This document shows, one piece after another, positions 28,561 to 37,695 of a stretch of 64,000 bases of DNA. The notes below the pieces were generated by a model. It was not told the DNA's origin. It did no database searches and saw nothing but the letters and a program-made list of their open reading frames with translations. The stretch's first letter is position 1; every line of letters begins with the position of its first letter. Source of the DNA: Pseudomonas sp. RIT-562 (GTDB taxonomy: Bacteria > Pseudomonadota > Gammaproteobacteria > Pseudomonadales > Pseudomonadaceae); NCBI RefSeq assembly GCF_026241895.1, contig NZ_JAPJIV010000007.1, positions 124,001-188,000 on the forward strand, given 5' to 3'. The translations under genes and the position numbers were made by a program.

Positions 28561-28612
28561 CCCTGTAGGAGCTGTCGAGAGAAACGAGGCTGCGATCTTT
28601 TGATCTTGTTTT
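28561..28612. repeat. Half copy of the GTAGGAGCTGTC...GAGGCTGCGATC element
   Basis: CCCTGTAGGAGCTGTCGAGA followed by ACGAGGCTGCGATCTTTTGA. The full palindromic version of the same element is at 46384-46481. Confidence 0.75.
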
Positions 28613-28650
28613 GGGTACATATCCATTCTTGCTTTAACGGCTTCTAATGG

Positions 28651-29446
28651 TTCCGCCCTTACGGCGGGTCACTTTTGGCAAACGCCCCAAAAGTAACCAA
28701 AAGGTCTTTGCCCCACCACTCGGCACCTCGCCTAGGCTCGGTGTGCCCTCACTCCGGCATTGCGCAGCGGGTCGCCGCAATGGGCCGTCCCTGGCCCAGC
28801 GCGGCTAAACCGGCATCCTTGCCGGTTTACCCGCTACGCAATACCTGCGTTCGGCCATCGTGGTTAACGGGGCGTCCGCGATCAAACACCGGGCCGAGGC
28901 GGCCTGAAAGCCGACCTGACGGGTAGTTCGGCTTTGCATTGGCGGAGTTACGTATACGCACATATTTGGCACAACCAAAATCCCCTGTAGGAGCCCGGCT
29001 TGCCGGCGATGGCGATCTCGAGGACGCCATCGCCGGCAAGCTGGACTCCTACATGAGTCGTGTTTATCCAGGAAGTACGTGTATTCGTTTGCGTCCATCG
29101 CGAGCAGGCTCGCTCCTACAGAGGGGTAGCGCAATGCAAGAGGCCCGGCACGACCAGATAAGCGCAGCGCGCCGGCTTGATGCCTTGGTCGGCCCGAAGG
29201 CCGCCACGGCGGGCTGTGGATTGCAGGCGCCCGTTAACCACGCTGGCCGAACGCAGGCATTACGCAGCGGGTAAACCGGCAAGGATGCCGGTTTAGCTGC
29301 GCTGGGCCAGGGATGGCCCATCGCAGCGACCCGCTGCGTAATGCCGGAGTGAGGGCACACCGAGCCTAGGCGAGGTGCCAAGTGGTGGGGCAAAAAGCGT
29401 TTGGTTACTTTGCGCTTTTTCAAAGTAACCCGCCGTAAGGGCGGAA
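28651..29446. repeat. Long inverted repeat (arms about 220 bp) in a gene-free region
   Basis: Left arm 28651-28871 and right arm 29230-29446 are near-perfect reverse complements (for example CCGCCCTTACGGCGGGT at the left end and ACCCGCCGTAAGGGCGG at the right). The arms contain smaller palindromes such as TAAACCGGCA-TGCCGGTTTA. Between them are a REP pair (28984-29052) and a REP half (29097-29120). The 28.4-29.5 kb stretch contains no credible gene; the short open frames here follow the repeat. Confidence 0.9.
28984..29052. repeat. REP pair inside the long inverted repeat
   Basis: Palindromic pair CCTGTAGGAGCCCGGCTTGC / GCAAGCTGGACTCCTACA with GCCATCGCCGG inner arms. Confidence 0.85.
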
Positions 29447-29547
29447 CCCATATCAGCCGTAACAAAAATCACGGATATGTACAAAATTCAAACTGCGATA
29501 ACCCAAAAAACCCGCTATCGTCGCCGCCATTCAAAACGAGGCGACCC

Positions 29548-30414
29548 ATGGGCTATCTACTTTTCGTCACCCTGATCCAGGCGTTTTCCTTCAGCCTGAT
29601 CGGCGAATACCTCGCTGGACACGTCGACAGCTACTTCGCCGTACTGTTACGCGTCATGCTCGCCGGCCTGGTCTTCATCCCCCTGACCCGCTGGCGCTCG
29701 GTTGAACCCGCATTCATGCGCGGCATGCTGCTGATCGGCGCCTTGCAGTTCGGCGTCACCTACGTCTGCCTGTACCTCAGCTTCCGGGTCCTGACCGTGC
29801 CCGAAGTGCTGCTGTTCACCATCCTCACGCCGCTGCACGTAACCCTGATCGAAGACGCGCTGAACCGCCGCTTCAACCCATGGGCACTGGTCGCGGCACT
29901 GGTTGCGGTGCTCGGCGCTGCAGTGATTCGATACGACCGGATCAATCCGGACTTCTTCATGGGCTTCCTGTTGCTGCAGCTGGCCAACTTCACCTACGCC
30001 GCCGGGCAAGTGCTCTACAAACACCTGGTAGCAAAACACCCAAGCGATCTGCCGCACTATCGGCGTTTCGGCTACTTCTACCTCGGCGGATTCGCCGTGG
30101 CACTGCCCGCGTTCCTGCTGTTCGGCAAAGCCGACTTCCTGCCCGAGGCGCCGCTGCAATGGGGCGTGCTGGTATTCCTCGGCCTGGTCTCCACCGCGCT
30201 CGGGTTGTACTGGTGGAACAAGGGCGCGTGCATGGTCAATGGCGGCACCCTGGCGGTGATGAACAACCTGCATGTGCCCGTGGGGTTGCTGCTCAATCTG
30301 CTGATCTGGAATCAGCATGAAGAGCTGGGGCGGCTGTTCTTTGGCGGGATGGTGATTCTGGCGGCGGTGTGGATCAGCCGGTTGGGTATACGAAAACCGG
30401 CAATCGCACACTAG
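29548..30414 (+). CDS. EamA/DMT-family transporter
   Basis: 288-aa membrane protein with about ten hydrophobic segments, EamA-type (carboxylate/amino-acid/amine transporter group). Starts at the ATG giving MGYLLFVTLIQAFSFSLIGEY, with GAGG 7 bp before; the frame is open 49 codons upstream but that part comes from the inverted repeat. GLYWWNKGACMVNGGTLAVMNN (here split GLYWWNKGAC) near the C-terminus is the conserved end of the second EamA repeat. Substrate unknown. Confidence 0.85.
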   Translation: MGYLLFVTLIQAFSFSLIGEYLAGHVDSYFAVLLRVMLAGLVFIPLTRWRSVEPAFMRGMLLIGALQFGVTYVCLYLSFRVLTVPEVLLFTILTPLHVTLIEDALNRRFNPWALVAALVAVLGAAVIRYDRINPDFFMGFLLLQLANFTYAAGQVLYKHLVAKHPSDLPHYRRFGYFYLGGFAVALPAFLLFGKADFLPEAPLQWGVLVFLGLVSTALGLYWWNKGACMVNGGTLAVMNNLHVPVGLLLNLLIWNQHEELGRLFFGGMVILAAVWISRLGIRKPAIAH

Positions 30415-30417
30415 ACG

Positions 30418-30511
30418 CTGTAGGAGTGAGCCTGCTCGCGATGGCGGTGTGTCAGTTGATATCGATATCGTCTGACTAGCCGCTATCGCGGGCAGGCTCA
30501 CTCCTACAGGG
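30418..30511. repeat. REP pair between EamA and mechanosensitive channel genes
   Basis: Inverted pair CTGTAGGAGTGAGCCTGCTC and complement, in a convergent intergenic gap; it likely separates the two transcripts. Confidence 0.85.
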
Positions 30512-30516
30512 GGGTG

Positions 30517-31815
30517 TCACATGACGTGTTTTTCCGGCTCGGGGATGTGGCTCGCGCCGAGCACTGCCGGGAGTAACCCCGCCCGCAAATCCCCGCCACT
30601 GGGCTGCTGATAAAGACTCAAGCCAAACTCCGGCAGCACCGCCAGCAGGTAATCGAAGATATCCCCCTGAATCCGCTCGTAGTCGGCCCATGCCGTGGTG
30701 CGGGTGAAGCAGTAGATCTCCAGCGGAATGCCCTGGGCAGTGGTTTGCATCTGGCGCACCATGCAGGTCATGTTCGGCTGGACCTCGGGATGGCTCTTCA
30801 GATACGCCAGTGCATAGGCGCGGAAGGTGCCGATATTGGTCATCCGCCGGCGGTTCGCCGACATCACCGCGACGTTGCCCTGGGCTTCGTTCCACGCCTT
30901 GAGTTCAGCCTGCTTGCGACTGATGTAGTCGGTCAGCAGATGCACCTGGGACAGCTTCAGCTCCTCGTCATCGCGCAAAAAGCGCACGCCGCTGGCGTCG
31001 ATGTACAGGCTGCGCTTGATCCGACGACCACCGGACTGCTGCATGCCGCGCCAGTTCTTGAAGGACTCGGACATCAGGCGCCAGGTGGGGATCGATACGA
31101 TGGTCTTGTCGAAATTCTGCACCTTCACCGTGTGCAGCGTGATATCGACCACATCGCCATCGGCACCGACCTGGGGCATTTCGATCCAGTCGCCGACCCG
31201 CAGCATGTCGTTGCTGGTCAGCTGTACGCTGGCAACAAACGACAGCAGGGTGTCCTTGTAGACCAACAGGATCACCGCCGACATGGCGCCCAGGCCAGAT
31301 AGCAGCAGCAACGGCGATCGATCGATCAGGGTGGCGACGATGATGATGGCGCCAAATACGTACAGGACCATTTTCGTCAGCTGGATGTAGCCCTTGATCG
31401 AGCGGGTGCGGGCGTGTTCGGTGCGCGCGTAGATGTCCAGCAAGGCGCTGAGCAGGGCGCTGAAGGCCAGTAGCAGGAAGAGGATGGTGAAGGCCAGCGC
31501 GACGTTGCCGAGGAACACCAGGCTGGTCTTGCTCAGCTCCGGAACCAGATGCAGGCCGAACTGGATCACCAGCGACGGGGTCATCTGGGCCAGGCGGTGA
31601 AAGACTTTGTTGTGCCGCAGATCGTTCATCCAGTGCATGGCTGGCTGGCGCCCGAGGAGTTTGGCGGCGTGCAGGATCAGGTAGCGCGCCACTCGTCCGA
31701 GGACCAGAGCCACCACCAGCAATATCATCAGCGCCAGGCTGGAATGCAGGAGCGGGTGCTGATCGAGAGCGCCCCAGAGGTCTTGGGCGTTGAGCCAGAG
31801 CTGTTTGATATCCAT
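30517..31815 (-). CDS. Mechanosensitive channel of the MscS family (YbdG-like)
   Basis: 432 aa: about five membrane helices, then the MscS pore helix and beta domain (GLGAMSAVILLVYKDTLLSFVASVQL split around the pore, then VGDWIEMPQVGADGDVVDITLHTVKVQN), and a cytoplasmic cage with the VSIPTWRLMSESFKNW stretch. Length and the C-terminal FTRTTAWADYERIQGDIFDYLLAVLPEFGL pattern match E. coli YbdG (miniconductance, MscM). It would open on membrane tension to relieve hypo-osmotic stress. No strong RBS is seen ahead of the ATG at 31815. Confidence 0.9.
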   Translation of the reverse strand: MDIKQLWLNAQDLWGALDQHPLLHSSLALMILLVVALVLGRVARYLILHAAKLLGRQPAMHWMNDLRHNKVFHRLAQMTPSLVIQFGLHLVPELSKTSLVFLGNVALAFTILFLLLAFSALLSALLDIYARTEHARTRSIKGYIQLTKMVLYVFGAIIIVATLIDRSPLLLLSGLGAMSAVILLVYKDTLLSFVASVQLTSNDMLRVGDWIEMPQVGADGDVVDITLHTVKVQNFDKTIVSIPTWRLMSESFKNWRGMQQSGGRRIKRSLYIDASGVRFLRDDEELKLSQVHLLTDYISRKQAELKAWNEAQGNVAVMSANRRRMTNIGTFRAYALAYLKSHPEVQPNMTCMVRQMQTTAQGIPLEIYCFTRTTAWADYERIQGDIFDYLLAVLPEFGLSLYQQPSGGDLRAGLLPAVLGASHIPEPEKHVM

Positions 31816-32008
31816 AAGCTAAAACGGTTCTTCTGTTGGACGCGACGGGACGATTAGAGCATCTAAGACGCTTTGTATTACGTCTGGAGACAAATAAGGC
31901 AACAAAAAAGCCACTGATTAACGCCGTTTGTGCAAAGAGACTCGGCCTCGGCGCCCGAAACCGGTAACCTATGCAGCTGTTTTTTTGTATTTCTTCGAGG
32001 TAGCACCC

Positions 32009-33355
32009 GTGTTTTCCCAATTCGCCCTGCACGAACGCCTGCTCAAAGCCGTGGCCGAGCTTAAATTTGTCGAGCCAACGCCTGTGCAAGCAGCGGCTAT
32101 TCCGCTCGCGATCCAAGGGCGTGACCTGCGGGTGACTGCGCAAACCGGTAGCGGCAAAACCGCTGCTTTTGTACTGCCGATCCTCAATCGCCTGATCGGC
32201 CCGGCTAAAGTGCGCGTCAGCATCAAGACCTTGATCCTGCTGCCGACCCGCGAGCTGGCCCAGCAGACCATCAAGGAAGTTGAGCGCTTCGCCCAATTCA
32301 CCTTCATCAAGTCCGGCCTGATCACCGGCGGTGAAGACTTCAAGGTCCAGGCTGCCATGCTGCGCAAGGTGCCGGACATCCTGATCGGTACGCCGGGGCG
32401 GATGATCGAGCAATTGAACGCCGGCAACCTCGATTTGAAAGAAGTCGAAGTGCTGGTGCTCGACGAAGCCGACCGCATGCTCGACATGGGCTTTGCCGAA
32501 GACGTGCAGCGTCTGGTGGAAGAGTGCAGCAACCGCCAGCAAACCATGCTGTTCTCGGCCACCACCGGTGGTTCGGGCTTGCGCGAGATGGTCGCCAAGG
32601 TGCTGAACAACCCTGAGCACCTGCAGCTCAACAACGTCAGCGACCTGAACGCGACTACTCGTCAGCAGATCATCACCGCTGACCACAACCAGCATAAAGA
32701 GCAGATCGTCAACTGGCTGTTGGCCAACGAGACCTATCAGAAGGCCATCGTGTTCACCAACACCCGCGCCATGGCTGACCGTATCTACGGTCGCCTGGTG
32801 GCTCAGGACTACAAAGCGTTCGTGTTGCACGGTGACAAGGACCAGAAGGATCGCAAGCTGGCCATCGACCGCCTGAAGCAGGGCGGCGTGAAGATCCTGG
32901 TTGCCACCGACGTTGCAGCTCGCGGCCTGGACGTTGATGGCCTGGACCTGGTGATCAACTTCGACATGCCACGCAGCGGCGACGAATACGTGCACCGCAT
33001 CGGTCGTACCGGCCGTGCAGGTAACGACGGCCTGGCGATCTCGCTGATCTGCCACGGCGACTGGAACCTGATGTCGAGCGTCGAGCGCTACCTCAAGCAG
33101 AGCTTCGAGCGCCGTACCATCAAGGAAGTCAAAGGCACCTACGGCGGACCGAAAAAGGTCAAGGCGTCGGGCAAGGCTGTTGGCGTGAAGAAGAAAAAGG
33201 TCGACGCCAAGGGCGACAAGAAAAAAACCGGTGCCAAGGCGCCAACCAAGCGCAAGATCGCCAACCGCCCGAAGACCGACGCTCTGTCGCTGGTCAGCAA
33301 GGACGGCATGGCGCCGCTCAAGCGCCGCAAGCCGGAAGCGCCGGCCGCTGAATAA
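32009..33355 (+). CDS. DEAD-box RNA helicase
   Basis: 448 aa. Motifs in order: Q motif region FVEPTPVQAAAIP, Walker A AQTGSGKT, PTRELAQQ, TPGRMIEQ, DEAD in LVLDEADRMLDMGF, SAT in LFSATTGG, and HRIGRTGR. The tail after residue 370 is rich in lysine (KKVKASGKAVGVKKKKVDAKG) and probably binds RNA. The start is GTG at 32009 with GAGGTAG upstream; the upstream open frame lacks a good site. Such helicases act in ribosome assembly or mRNA decay; SrmB/RhlE-type is the nearest group. Confidence 0.93.
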   Translation: MFSQFALHERLLKAVAELKFVEPTPVQAAAIPLAIQGRDLRVTAQTGSGKTAAFVLPILNRLIGPAKVRVSIKTLILLPTRELAQQTIKEVERFAQFTFIKSGLITGGEDFKVQAAMLRKVPDILIGTPGRMIEQLNAGNLDLKEVEVLVLDEADRMLDMGFAEDVQRLVEECSNRQQTMLFSATTGGSGLREMVAKVLNNPEHLQLNNVSDLNATTRQQIITADHNQHKEQIVNWLLANETYQKAIVFTNTRAMADRIYGRLVAQDYKAFVLHGDKDQKDRKLAIDRLKQGGVKILVATDVAARGLDVDGLDLVINFDMPRSGDEYVHRIGRTGRAGNDGLAISLICHGDWNLMSSVERYLKQSFERRTIKEVKGTYGGPKKVKASGKAVGVKKKKVDAKGDKKKTGAKAPTKRKIANRPKTDALSLVSKDGMAPLKRRKPEAPAAE

Positions 33356-33380
33356 GCCGCCCAGCCGCTCCCACAAAAAA

Positions 33381-33404
33381 CCCGGACCAATGTCCGGGTT
33401 TTTT
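33381..33404 (+). terminator. Terminator of the DEAD-box helicase gene (bidirectional)
   Basis: CCCGGAC-CAAT-GTCCGGG stem with TTTTTT on the right and AAAAAA on the left, so it can work on both strands; the minus-strand gene ending at 33506 may also use it. Confidence 0.9.
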
Positions 33405-33409
33405 ATTTC

Positions 33410-33495
33410 TGTAGGAGCTGGCTTGCCGGCGATGAACGATAACGCGGTCTTCAAGCAGGGCTTTTTAAGCAATCGCCGGCAAGCCGGCTCCTACG
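33410..33495. repeat. REP pair
   Basis: CTGTAGGAGCTGGCTTGCCG and its complement around a 35-bp centre, in the convergent gap. Confidence 0.85.
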
Positions 33496-33505
33496 AAGGC
33501 TATTT

Positions 33506-33781
33506 CTAGCTCTCAGCCTTTTTCTCTGCCGCACCCAGCTCCTTGAGCCGCTGATCAATCAACTGACATTTGTCCGGCAGATCGGCACTGGCAGTCCCCA
33601 GGTCCATCTTCTGCAATTCGGCGTTGATCTCCTTGGCTTTCGTCGGGTTCTGCTCGGTCAGCCGCGTAACTTCCTTGGCCAATTGCTCGCGTTTGGCGGT
33701 CGCTTCTTCGGGCGTGCAGGCCCAGACGGGCAGGGCGCAAGCCAGCGTGGCGGCAACGGTGATTTTCAGCAGTAACTTCAT
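33506..33781 (-). CDS. Small secreted protein, unknown function
   Basis: 91 aa with signal peptide MKLLLKITVAATLACALPVWA. The mature protein is helical with two cysteines (ACTPEEATA, PDKCQLIDQ) and a heptad-like pattern (EQLAKEVTRLTEQNPTKAKEI). Periplasmic location is likely. GAGG lies upstream of the ATG. I do not recognise a characterised family. Confidence 0.8.
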   Translation of the reverse strand: MKLLLKITVAATLACALPVWACTPEEATAKREQLAKEVTRLTEQNPTKAKEINAELQKMDLGTASADLPDKCQLIDQRLKELGAAEKKAES

Positions 33782-33866
33782 GGGGGCGGCCTCGTTTCCG
33801 GTGAAGGCGGTATAACGGGTTGAGCGTCCTGAGGCGCAAAAAGTTCAGAAACCCGGCCACATCCAA

Positions 33867-34598
33867 TCAATGATGGCAGCAGCTGGCTGACGCTTGCTCC
33901 TCATAGCGGTCGTGGTGCCGCACCCACTCCATGATTTCCTCTTCATTGCGCCCTTTGGGCGTCAGGTCCAGGTAGTTGTAAGCGCCGACCAGCATGTCGA
34001 GGCCACGGGCATAGGTGGAATAGGTGTGAAATAGTTCCCCGGCTTCGTTGCGGTAGAAGACGCTGAGGCCTGGGAGTTCTTCTTCAGCGCCGTCGGTTTT
34101 TTCGTAGTTGTAGGTGGCTTTTCCGGCGGCGATATCTTCTTCCCGCGCCGAGACGCCGAAGTCGTAGTTGAAATCGCACCCTTCAGATGACACCCAGTCA
34201 AACTTCCAGCCCATGCGGCGCCTGAAAGCCTGGAACTGGGCATAAGGCGCGTGAGAAACCGCAACCACGGCGACATCGTGATGAGCCAGGTGCTGATTGG
34301 CGCCGTCGATGTGGTCACTAAGGAACGAGCAGCCAGGGCAACCTTCGGTCCAGCCCTCGGCAAACATGAAGTGGTAGATGACTAGTTGGCTATGGTCGCC
34401 GAACAGGTCGGCCAGTTTCAGCTCGCCGTCCGGGCCCTGAAAGTGATAGTCCTTGTCGATCTTTACCCATGGCAAGGCGCGGCGTTCAGCGCTGAGTTTG
34501 TCGCGTTCCCGGGTGAAGGCTTTTTCATGGGCCAGGTGCTGTCGGCGAGCGGCGAGCCATTCTTCACGGCTCACGACAGGATGTTTGTGAATGGTCAT
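33867..34598 (-). CDS. DUF899-family thioredoxin-like protein
   Basis: 243 aa. The thioredoxin-like core has a CxxC motif in EGWTEGCPGCSFLSDHID and the family's YHFMFAEGW, AVSHAPYAQFQAFRRRMGW and FHTYSTYARGLDML segments. Cytoplasmic. The biochemical role is not established; a redox or peroxidase-like activity is suggested by the fold. Start at the ATG giving MTIHKHPVVSREEWL with GGAG 8 bp upstream; a 13-codon longer frame is less likely. The C-terminal SCCHH is notable. Confidence 0.9.
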   Translation of the reverse strand: MTIHKHPVVSREEWLAARRQHLAHEKAFTRERDKLSAERRALPWVKIDKDYHFQGPDGELKLADLFGDHSQLVIYHFMFAEGWTEGCPGCSFLSDHIDGANQHLAHHDVAVVAVSHAPYAQFQAFRRRMGWKFDWVSSEGCDFNYDFGVSAREEDIAAGKATYNYEKTDGAEEELPGLSVFYRNEAGELFHTYSTYARGLDMLVGAYNYLDLTPKGRNEEEIMEWVRHHDRYEEQASASCCHH

Positions 34599-34775
34599 GA
34601 TGGGTTCTCCTGCGGATAGCGGGGAGGTAGCTGACACCCACTAGTCGTGCAGCCGGCAGCCAATTCGACATACCGCCGGTCGGTGCCGCTGAAAATCCAG
34701 GCTGAACGGCTGGGAATGGCGCAGGTCACAACCTATGAAGGCCATCTAACTCTCTGGCTTGGAGGTTGAATCAGG

Positions 34776-35165
34776 ATGACGACTTATAAATGGGATTTGA
34801 TTGAACTCTTGCTGCATAAAGTGCAGGGCGAAGACTCAAGTTACGCGCCGCGGGCCTATGCCGAAGAGTACGCAGCGGCCAAGGCGACTGAAGGCGAGCA
34901 AACCGAGAACCTGGATCACCTTAAAGCGTTGGCCGGGGAATATGAAAAGTTACTGTTGGAACGCGGTTATATCGAACCTCGCCCAGAAGAGCAGGGTGGT
35001 TCGGGGTCCAACTACATCTTGACGCCCCGAGGCTCGAGTTTATTGAGCCTGATCGACAGCAGCATTCCGGGTAATGACCATCCGCGTCAGGTTCTGGATG
35101 AGCAGGAAGATGCGCTGGATGAAGTGACGTTCGATACGGTAGCGTCGAAAGCGCAGATTGCCTGA
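34776..35165 (+). CDS. Conserved hypothetical protein, possible winged-helix
   Basis: 129 aa, acidic. Residues about 40-95 (LAGEYEKLLLERGYIEPRP, then YILTPRGSSLLSLI) look like the recognition helix and wing of a small winged-helix protein, where a 'LTPRG' turn is common. The N-terminus MTTYKWDLIELLLHKVQGED suggests a helical dimer part. No characterised relative recognised. GGAG precedes the start at some distance. Confidence 0.7.
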   Translation: MTTYKWDLIELLLHKVQGEDSSYAPRAYAEEYAAAKATEGEQTENLDHLKALAGEYEKLLLERGYIEPRPEEQGGSGSNYILTPRGSSLLSLIDSSIPGNDHPRQVLDEQEDALDEVTFDTVASKAQIA

Positions 35166-35175
35166 CCTTTAGACT

Positions 35176-35265
35176 CTGTAGGAGCGAGCTTGCTCGCGGT
35201 TGGGTCTTACATTCGATATAGATGTTGGATGAAATGACGCTATCGCGAGCAGGCTCACTCCTACA
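35176..35265. repeat. REP pair
   Basis: CTGTAGGAGCGAGCTTGCTC and complementary unit TATCGCGAGCAGGCTCACTC about 45 bp apart, between converging genes. Confidence 0.83.
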
Positions 35266-35278
35266 TTGGGATATGTGA

Positions 35279-36142
35279 TTAGCCTTGGGCCTTCAGGCAT
35301 TTCAGGTCATTGAAATCCTTCCTTACTCCCTCGATCTTTTTCAGCAATTGCTGGCGCTGCTTCGGCGTGCTTTCGGCCATCAGGTCCACAAACAGCGATC
35401 GCGCCTGAGCTTCGGTACTTGCGAAAGCCTGGCGATACGCCGGAGTCCATAGACTTTCCCTGTTCACCAGAAGCGTTTCGATCCGCTGCGGGAATTCCGG
35501 ACTCTGACGCTGGGCGACTGCCGCGCTGAACTGCTTCTGCCAATGCACCCGGTTGGCTATCCATTGGGTGTTCTGGTCACCCAAGGCCGTGGACCAGGCG
35601 GCGACTCGTTGCTTCTGGGTCGCGCTCAATGGGCCGAGCCAGTCGTCCAGGCGCTTCTCCATGCGTTGAGCGCGATCCTTGATCTGCTGATCCAGAGATG
35701 GCTTGAGGTATTCGTCCTGGCGCTTGCGCTGATCCTTGGCAAACGCTTCATTCATTTCTGCCACCTGCTTGTCGTCCAGTCCCTGCAAGAGTTCGATGGC
35801 CGACGGGGTGATTTCCTTGGCGGTCTGGGCGATGGCCGCCTTGGCTTCCTGGGTCCGGGCTTGCAGCGCCGCTTCGGTCACCTGGTTGCTTTCCACCATG
35901 CCCTGCATGCGATCCAGCCAATCCAGGTAACCCGGCAGTTGGGTGGTGCAGTGCCAGCTCAGATGCTCCTTGAGGCGTTCGTTGAACCAGCTCTTTTGCT
36001 CGCCGTTCATGTCCAGGTAGTCGCTGAGCGTCCAGGGGATGATCACGTCGAGGTTGCGGTAGGCCAGGCCCACGCGGCTGCAGGCGCCGAGGGCAAGGCT
36101 GAAGGTAAGGATGACGGCGAGACATTTAAACCAGCGCGACAT
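35279..36142 (-). CDS. Lipoprotein of the DUF6279 type
   Basis: 287 aa. Lipoprotein signal with lipobox LGAC (MSRWFKCLAVILTFSLALGAC), so lipid-anchored; position +2 is Ser, fitting outer-membrane sorting. The mature part is alpha-helical and rich in Gln/Ala/Glu. VGLAYRNLDVIIPWTLSDYLDMN after the lipobox is the conserved family segment. Function unknown. AAGGA RBS. Next upstream is the TorF-like gene on the same strand, 77 bp away. Confidence 0.87.
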   Translation of the reverse strand: MSRWFKCLAVILTFSLALGACSRVGLAYRNLDVIIPWTLSDYLDMNGEQKSWFNERLKEHLSWHCTTQLPGYLDWLDRMQGMVESNQVTEAALQARTQEAKAAIAQTAKEITPSAIELLQGLDDKQVAEMNEAFAKDQRKRQDEYLKPSLDQQIKDRAQRMEKRLDDWLGPLSATQKQRVAAWSTALGDQNTQWIANRVHWQKQFSAAVAQRQSPEFPQRIETLLVNRESLWTPAYRQAFASTEAQARSLFVDLMAESTPKQRQQLLKKIEGVRKDFNDLKCLKAQG

Positions 36143-36219
36143 GGTCGAGTCCTTGCGAAAGCCTGGCGACTGAAGGGGATTCTTATGTGAACGCAGGAAG
36201 CGCCTTGCAGTTCAGCTGA

Positions 36220-36936
36220 TCAGTAAAAGCTGCGCTCGGCCTTGAGTGTCACCAGCCCGTCGCATTGGCTGTTGTGCCCGGAATAGGCGGAGCAGTCGCT
36301 GCCACTGAGGTTGGAATCGCTGTAGATCAGGTCGAGGTCAATGCCCATGAACGGCCGGGACAGCTGCACGGACCAATCGGTAAAACTGCCGATATAGCCG
36401 CCATCGACCGAAACCGGCGAGTTCAGTTGGTGGGTGGTGTACTTCATGCTCACGCCGATGCCAAACGGCTTGTTGCCGCCGAGATCGGCGAATACGGCGC
36501 TGTTCTGTTTATCCGGATCGCTGCTGAAGGCTGCGCCGAAACGGCTGCCGAGCAGGGTCAGGCCACCGAACAGCTCTTGGCTGTCGAGGGTGTCCACTTT
36601 CGGATAGCTGTAGTGGATCATGCCCACTTCATAACCGAGCGTCTGGTCGAAGGGTTGCTTGAAGCCCATGTACGAGTCGACTTCAAGATTTTTTCCAGGA
36701 CTCAAACCCATGCTGGGCGCCCATTGGCCGACATAAAAACCACTGTCGTGGCTGAGGTCGAGCCCGCCATGAAATGAGCCTACAGTCGCTGGTTTTACCA
36801 GGCCCTGGGCCATGCTGCGGCTGGGGGTGGTGCCGAGTTTCAGGTCGAAGTCGCCCAGTTCGCGCTGGAAGATCTGCGCTTGGGCGAGCGAACACGACAG
36901 CAGGGTGCCGAGCAATATGAGTGGGGGCTTGAACAT
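36220..36936 (-). CDS. TorF-family putative porin (Gcw_chp type)
   Basis: 238 aa. Signal peptide MFKPPLILLGTLLSCSLAQA, then a beta-strand-rich barrel with a C-terminal aromatic (KAERSFY), as outer-membrane proteins have. Segments SFHGGLDLSHDSGFYVGQWAP and GYEVGMIHYSYPKV match the TorF/Gcw_chp pattern. Two cysteines near the end (GSDCSAYSGHNSQCDG) may form a disulfide. RBS GGAG 6 bp from the ATG. Ligand unknown. Confidence 0.82.
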   Translation of the reverse strand: MFKPPLILLGTLLSCSLAQAQIFQRELGDFDLKLGTTPSRSMAQGLVKPATVGSFHGGLDLSHDSGFYVGQWAPSMGLSPGKNLEVDSYMGFKQPFDQTLGYEVGMIHYSYPKVDTLDSQELFGGLTLLGSRFGAAFSSDPDKQNSAVFADLGGNKPFGIGVSMKYTTHQLNSPVSVDGGYIGSFTDWSVQLSRPFMGIDLDLIYSDSNLSGSDCSAYSGHNSQCDGLVTLKAERSFY

Positions 36937-37155
36937 GCGTCACTCCATGAACAGCGCGGAGCAGGGAACGGAAAACCTGCTGAAACGCTTGATCTAGACG
37001 TGTGCAAGGATACCGGCGAATGTTCGGCATTGAAGGCCGTTCGTCGATTTCTAAAAAAACAGGGGTGAGGGTCTGCAGTTTGCGCGGGTATTTCGAGAGG
37101 TTCCAGTCCAAGCGCTTCGAAGCTCAAAGCGCCCATGGACCAGGTGAAGCGGGTG

Positions 37156-37344
37156 TTACTTCTTGCCCAGCGTGATCTGCTTGGACGGGCCGAACGTCTG
37201 GCCGCTGACGCCTTTGGCAATTTGCTGGATCTCGCCGCCGGACTTAAGGAACGCAGCGATCTGGTTGTTGATCGATTCGCTGGTTTCAACGGCTGGAGCT
37301 GGCTTTGCTTTGCTGTTGGATGCTTTTACACGCATGGCGGCCAT
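37156..37344 (-). CDS. Small basic protein, unknown function
   Basis: 62 aa, basic and probably cytoplasmic. The N-terminal half is low complexity (Lys/Ala/Pro), the C-terminal half holds INNQIAAFLKSGGEIQQIAKGVSG, a compact helical motif followed by a Gly/Lys tail. Similar small ORFs occur in Pseudomonas as I recall, sometimes called transcriptional regulators without evidence. The start is uncertain: a second ATG lies three codons in. Confidence 0.65.
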   Translation of the reverse strand: MAAMRVKASNSKAKPAPAVETSESINNQIAAFLKSGGEIQQIAKGVSGQTFGPSKQITLGKK

Positions 37345-37695
37345 TAACCTATAGAAAATTAACTTGGCCAGGCATAGTACAGGAAATACTTGACAATTGC
37401 TTGGTAAATATCCCCCCGATTTGTTGTTGCCAGCGGCGTGATTTATCCCCGATAAATATTCCTCGGTAGTCCTAAGCTGCTGTTTTAACTAAAAACATAT
37501 CAATGACAGAGAGATATTGCCGCAGCCGATGGCGGCTGGAGCAGCGCGGTTTCGTCGGACGAGCGGCTCGGGTCAGCGCACCAAACCCATGAAAAACAAG
37601 CTTTTGCGCAGATTTTGCAGCGCCATCGGGCTGGGGCGCAGAACGCCTGCGACAAAACCGGGTAGAATGCCGCCCACGCAATGAGGGTATTGGAC
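37345..37695. other. Intergenic promoter region of cvfB
   Basis: 351 bp without a gene. It is AT-rich compared with its surroundings and holds TTGACA at 37390-37395 and a dyad TTTATC-CCC-GATAAA at 37442-37456. Short open frames on either strand lack family signals. Confidence 0.5.

Noticed and set aside
28805..29465. Several short open frames in the long inverted repeat
   Set aside because: They mirror each other in the two arms and across REP units, with no RBS or family; they are by-products of repeat sequence.
30968..33472. 834-codon minus-strand frame across the channel and helicase genes
   Set aside because: It overlaps two strongly supported genes and has no family signal.
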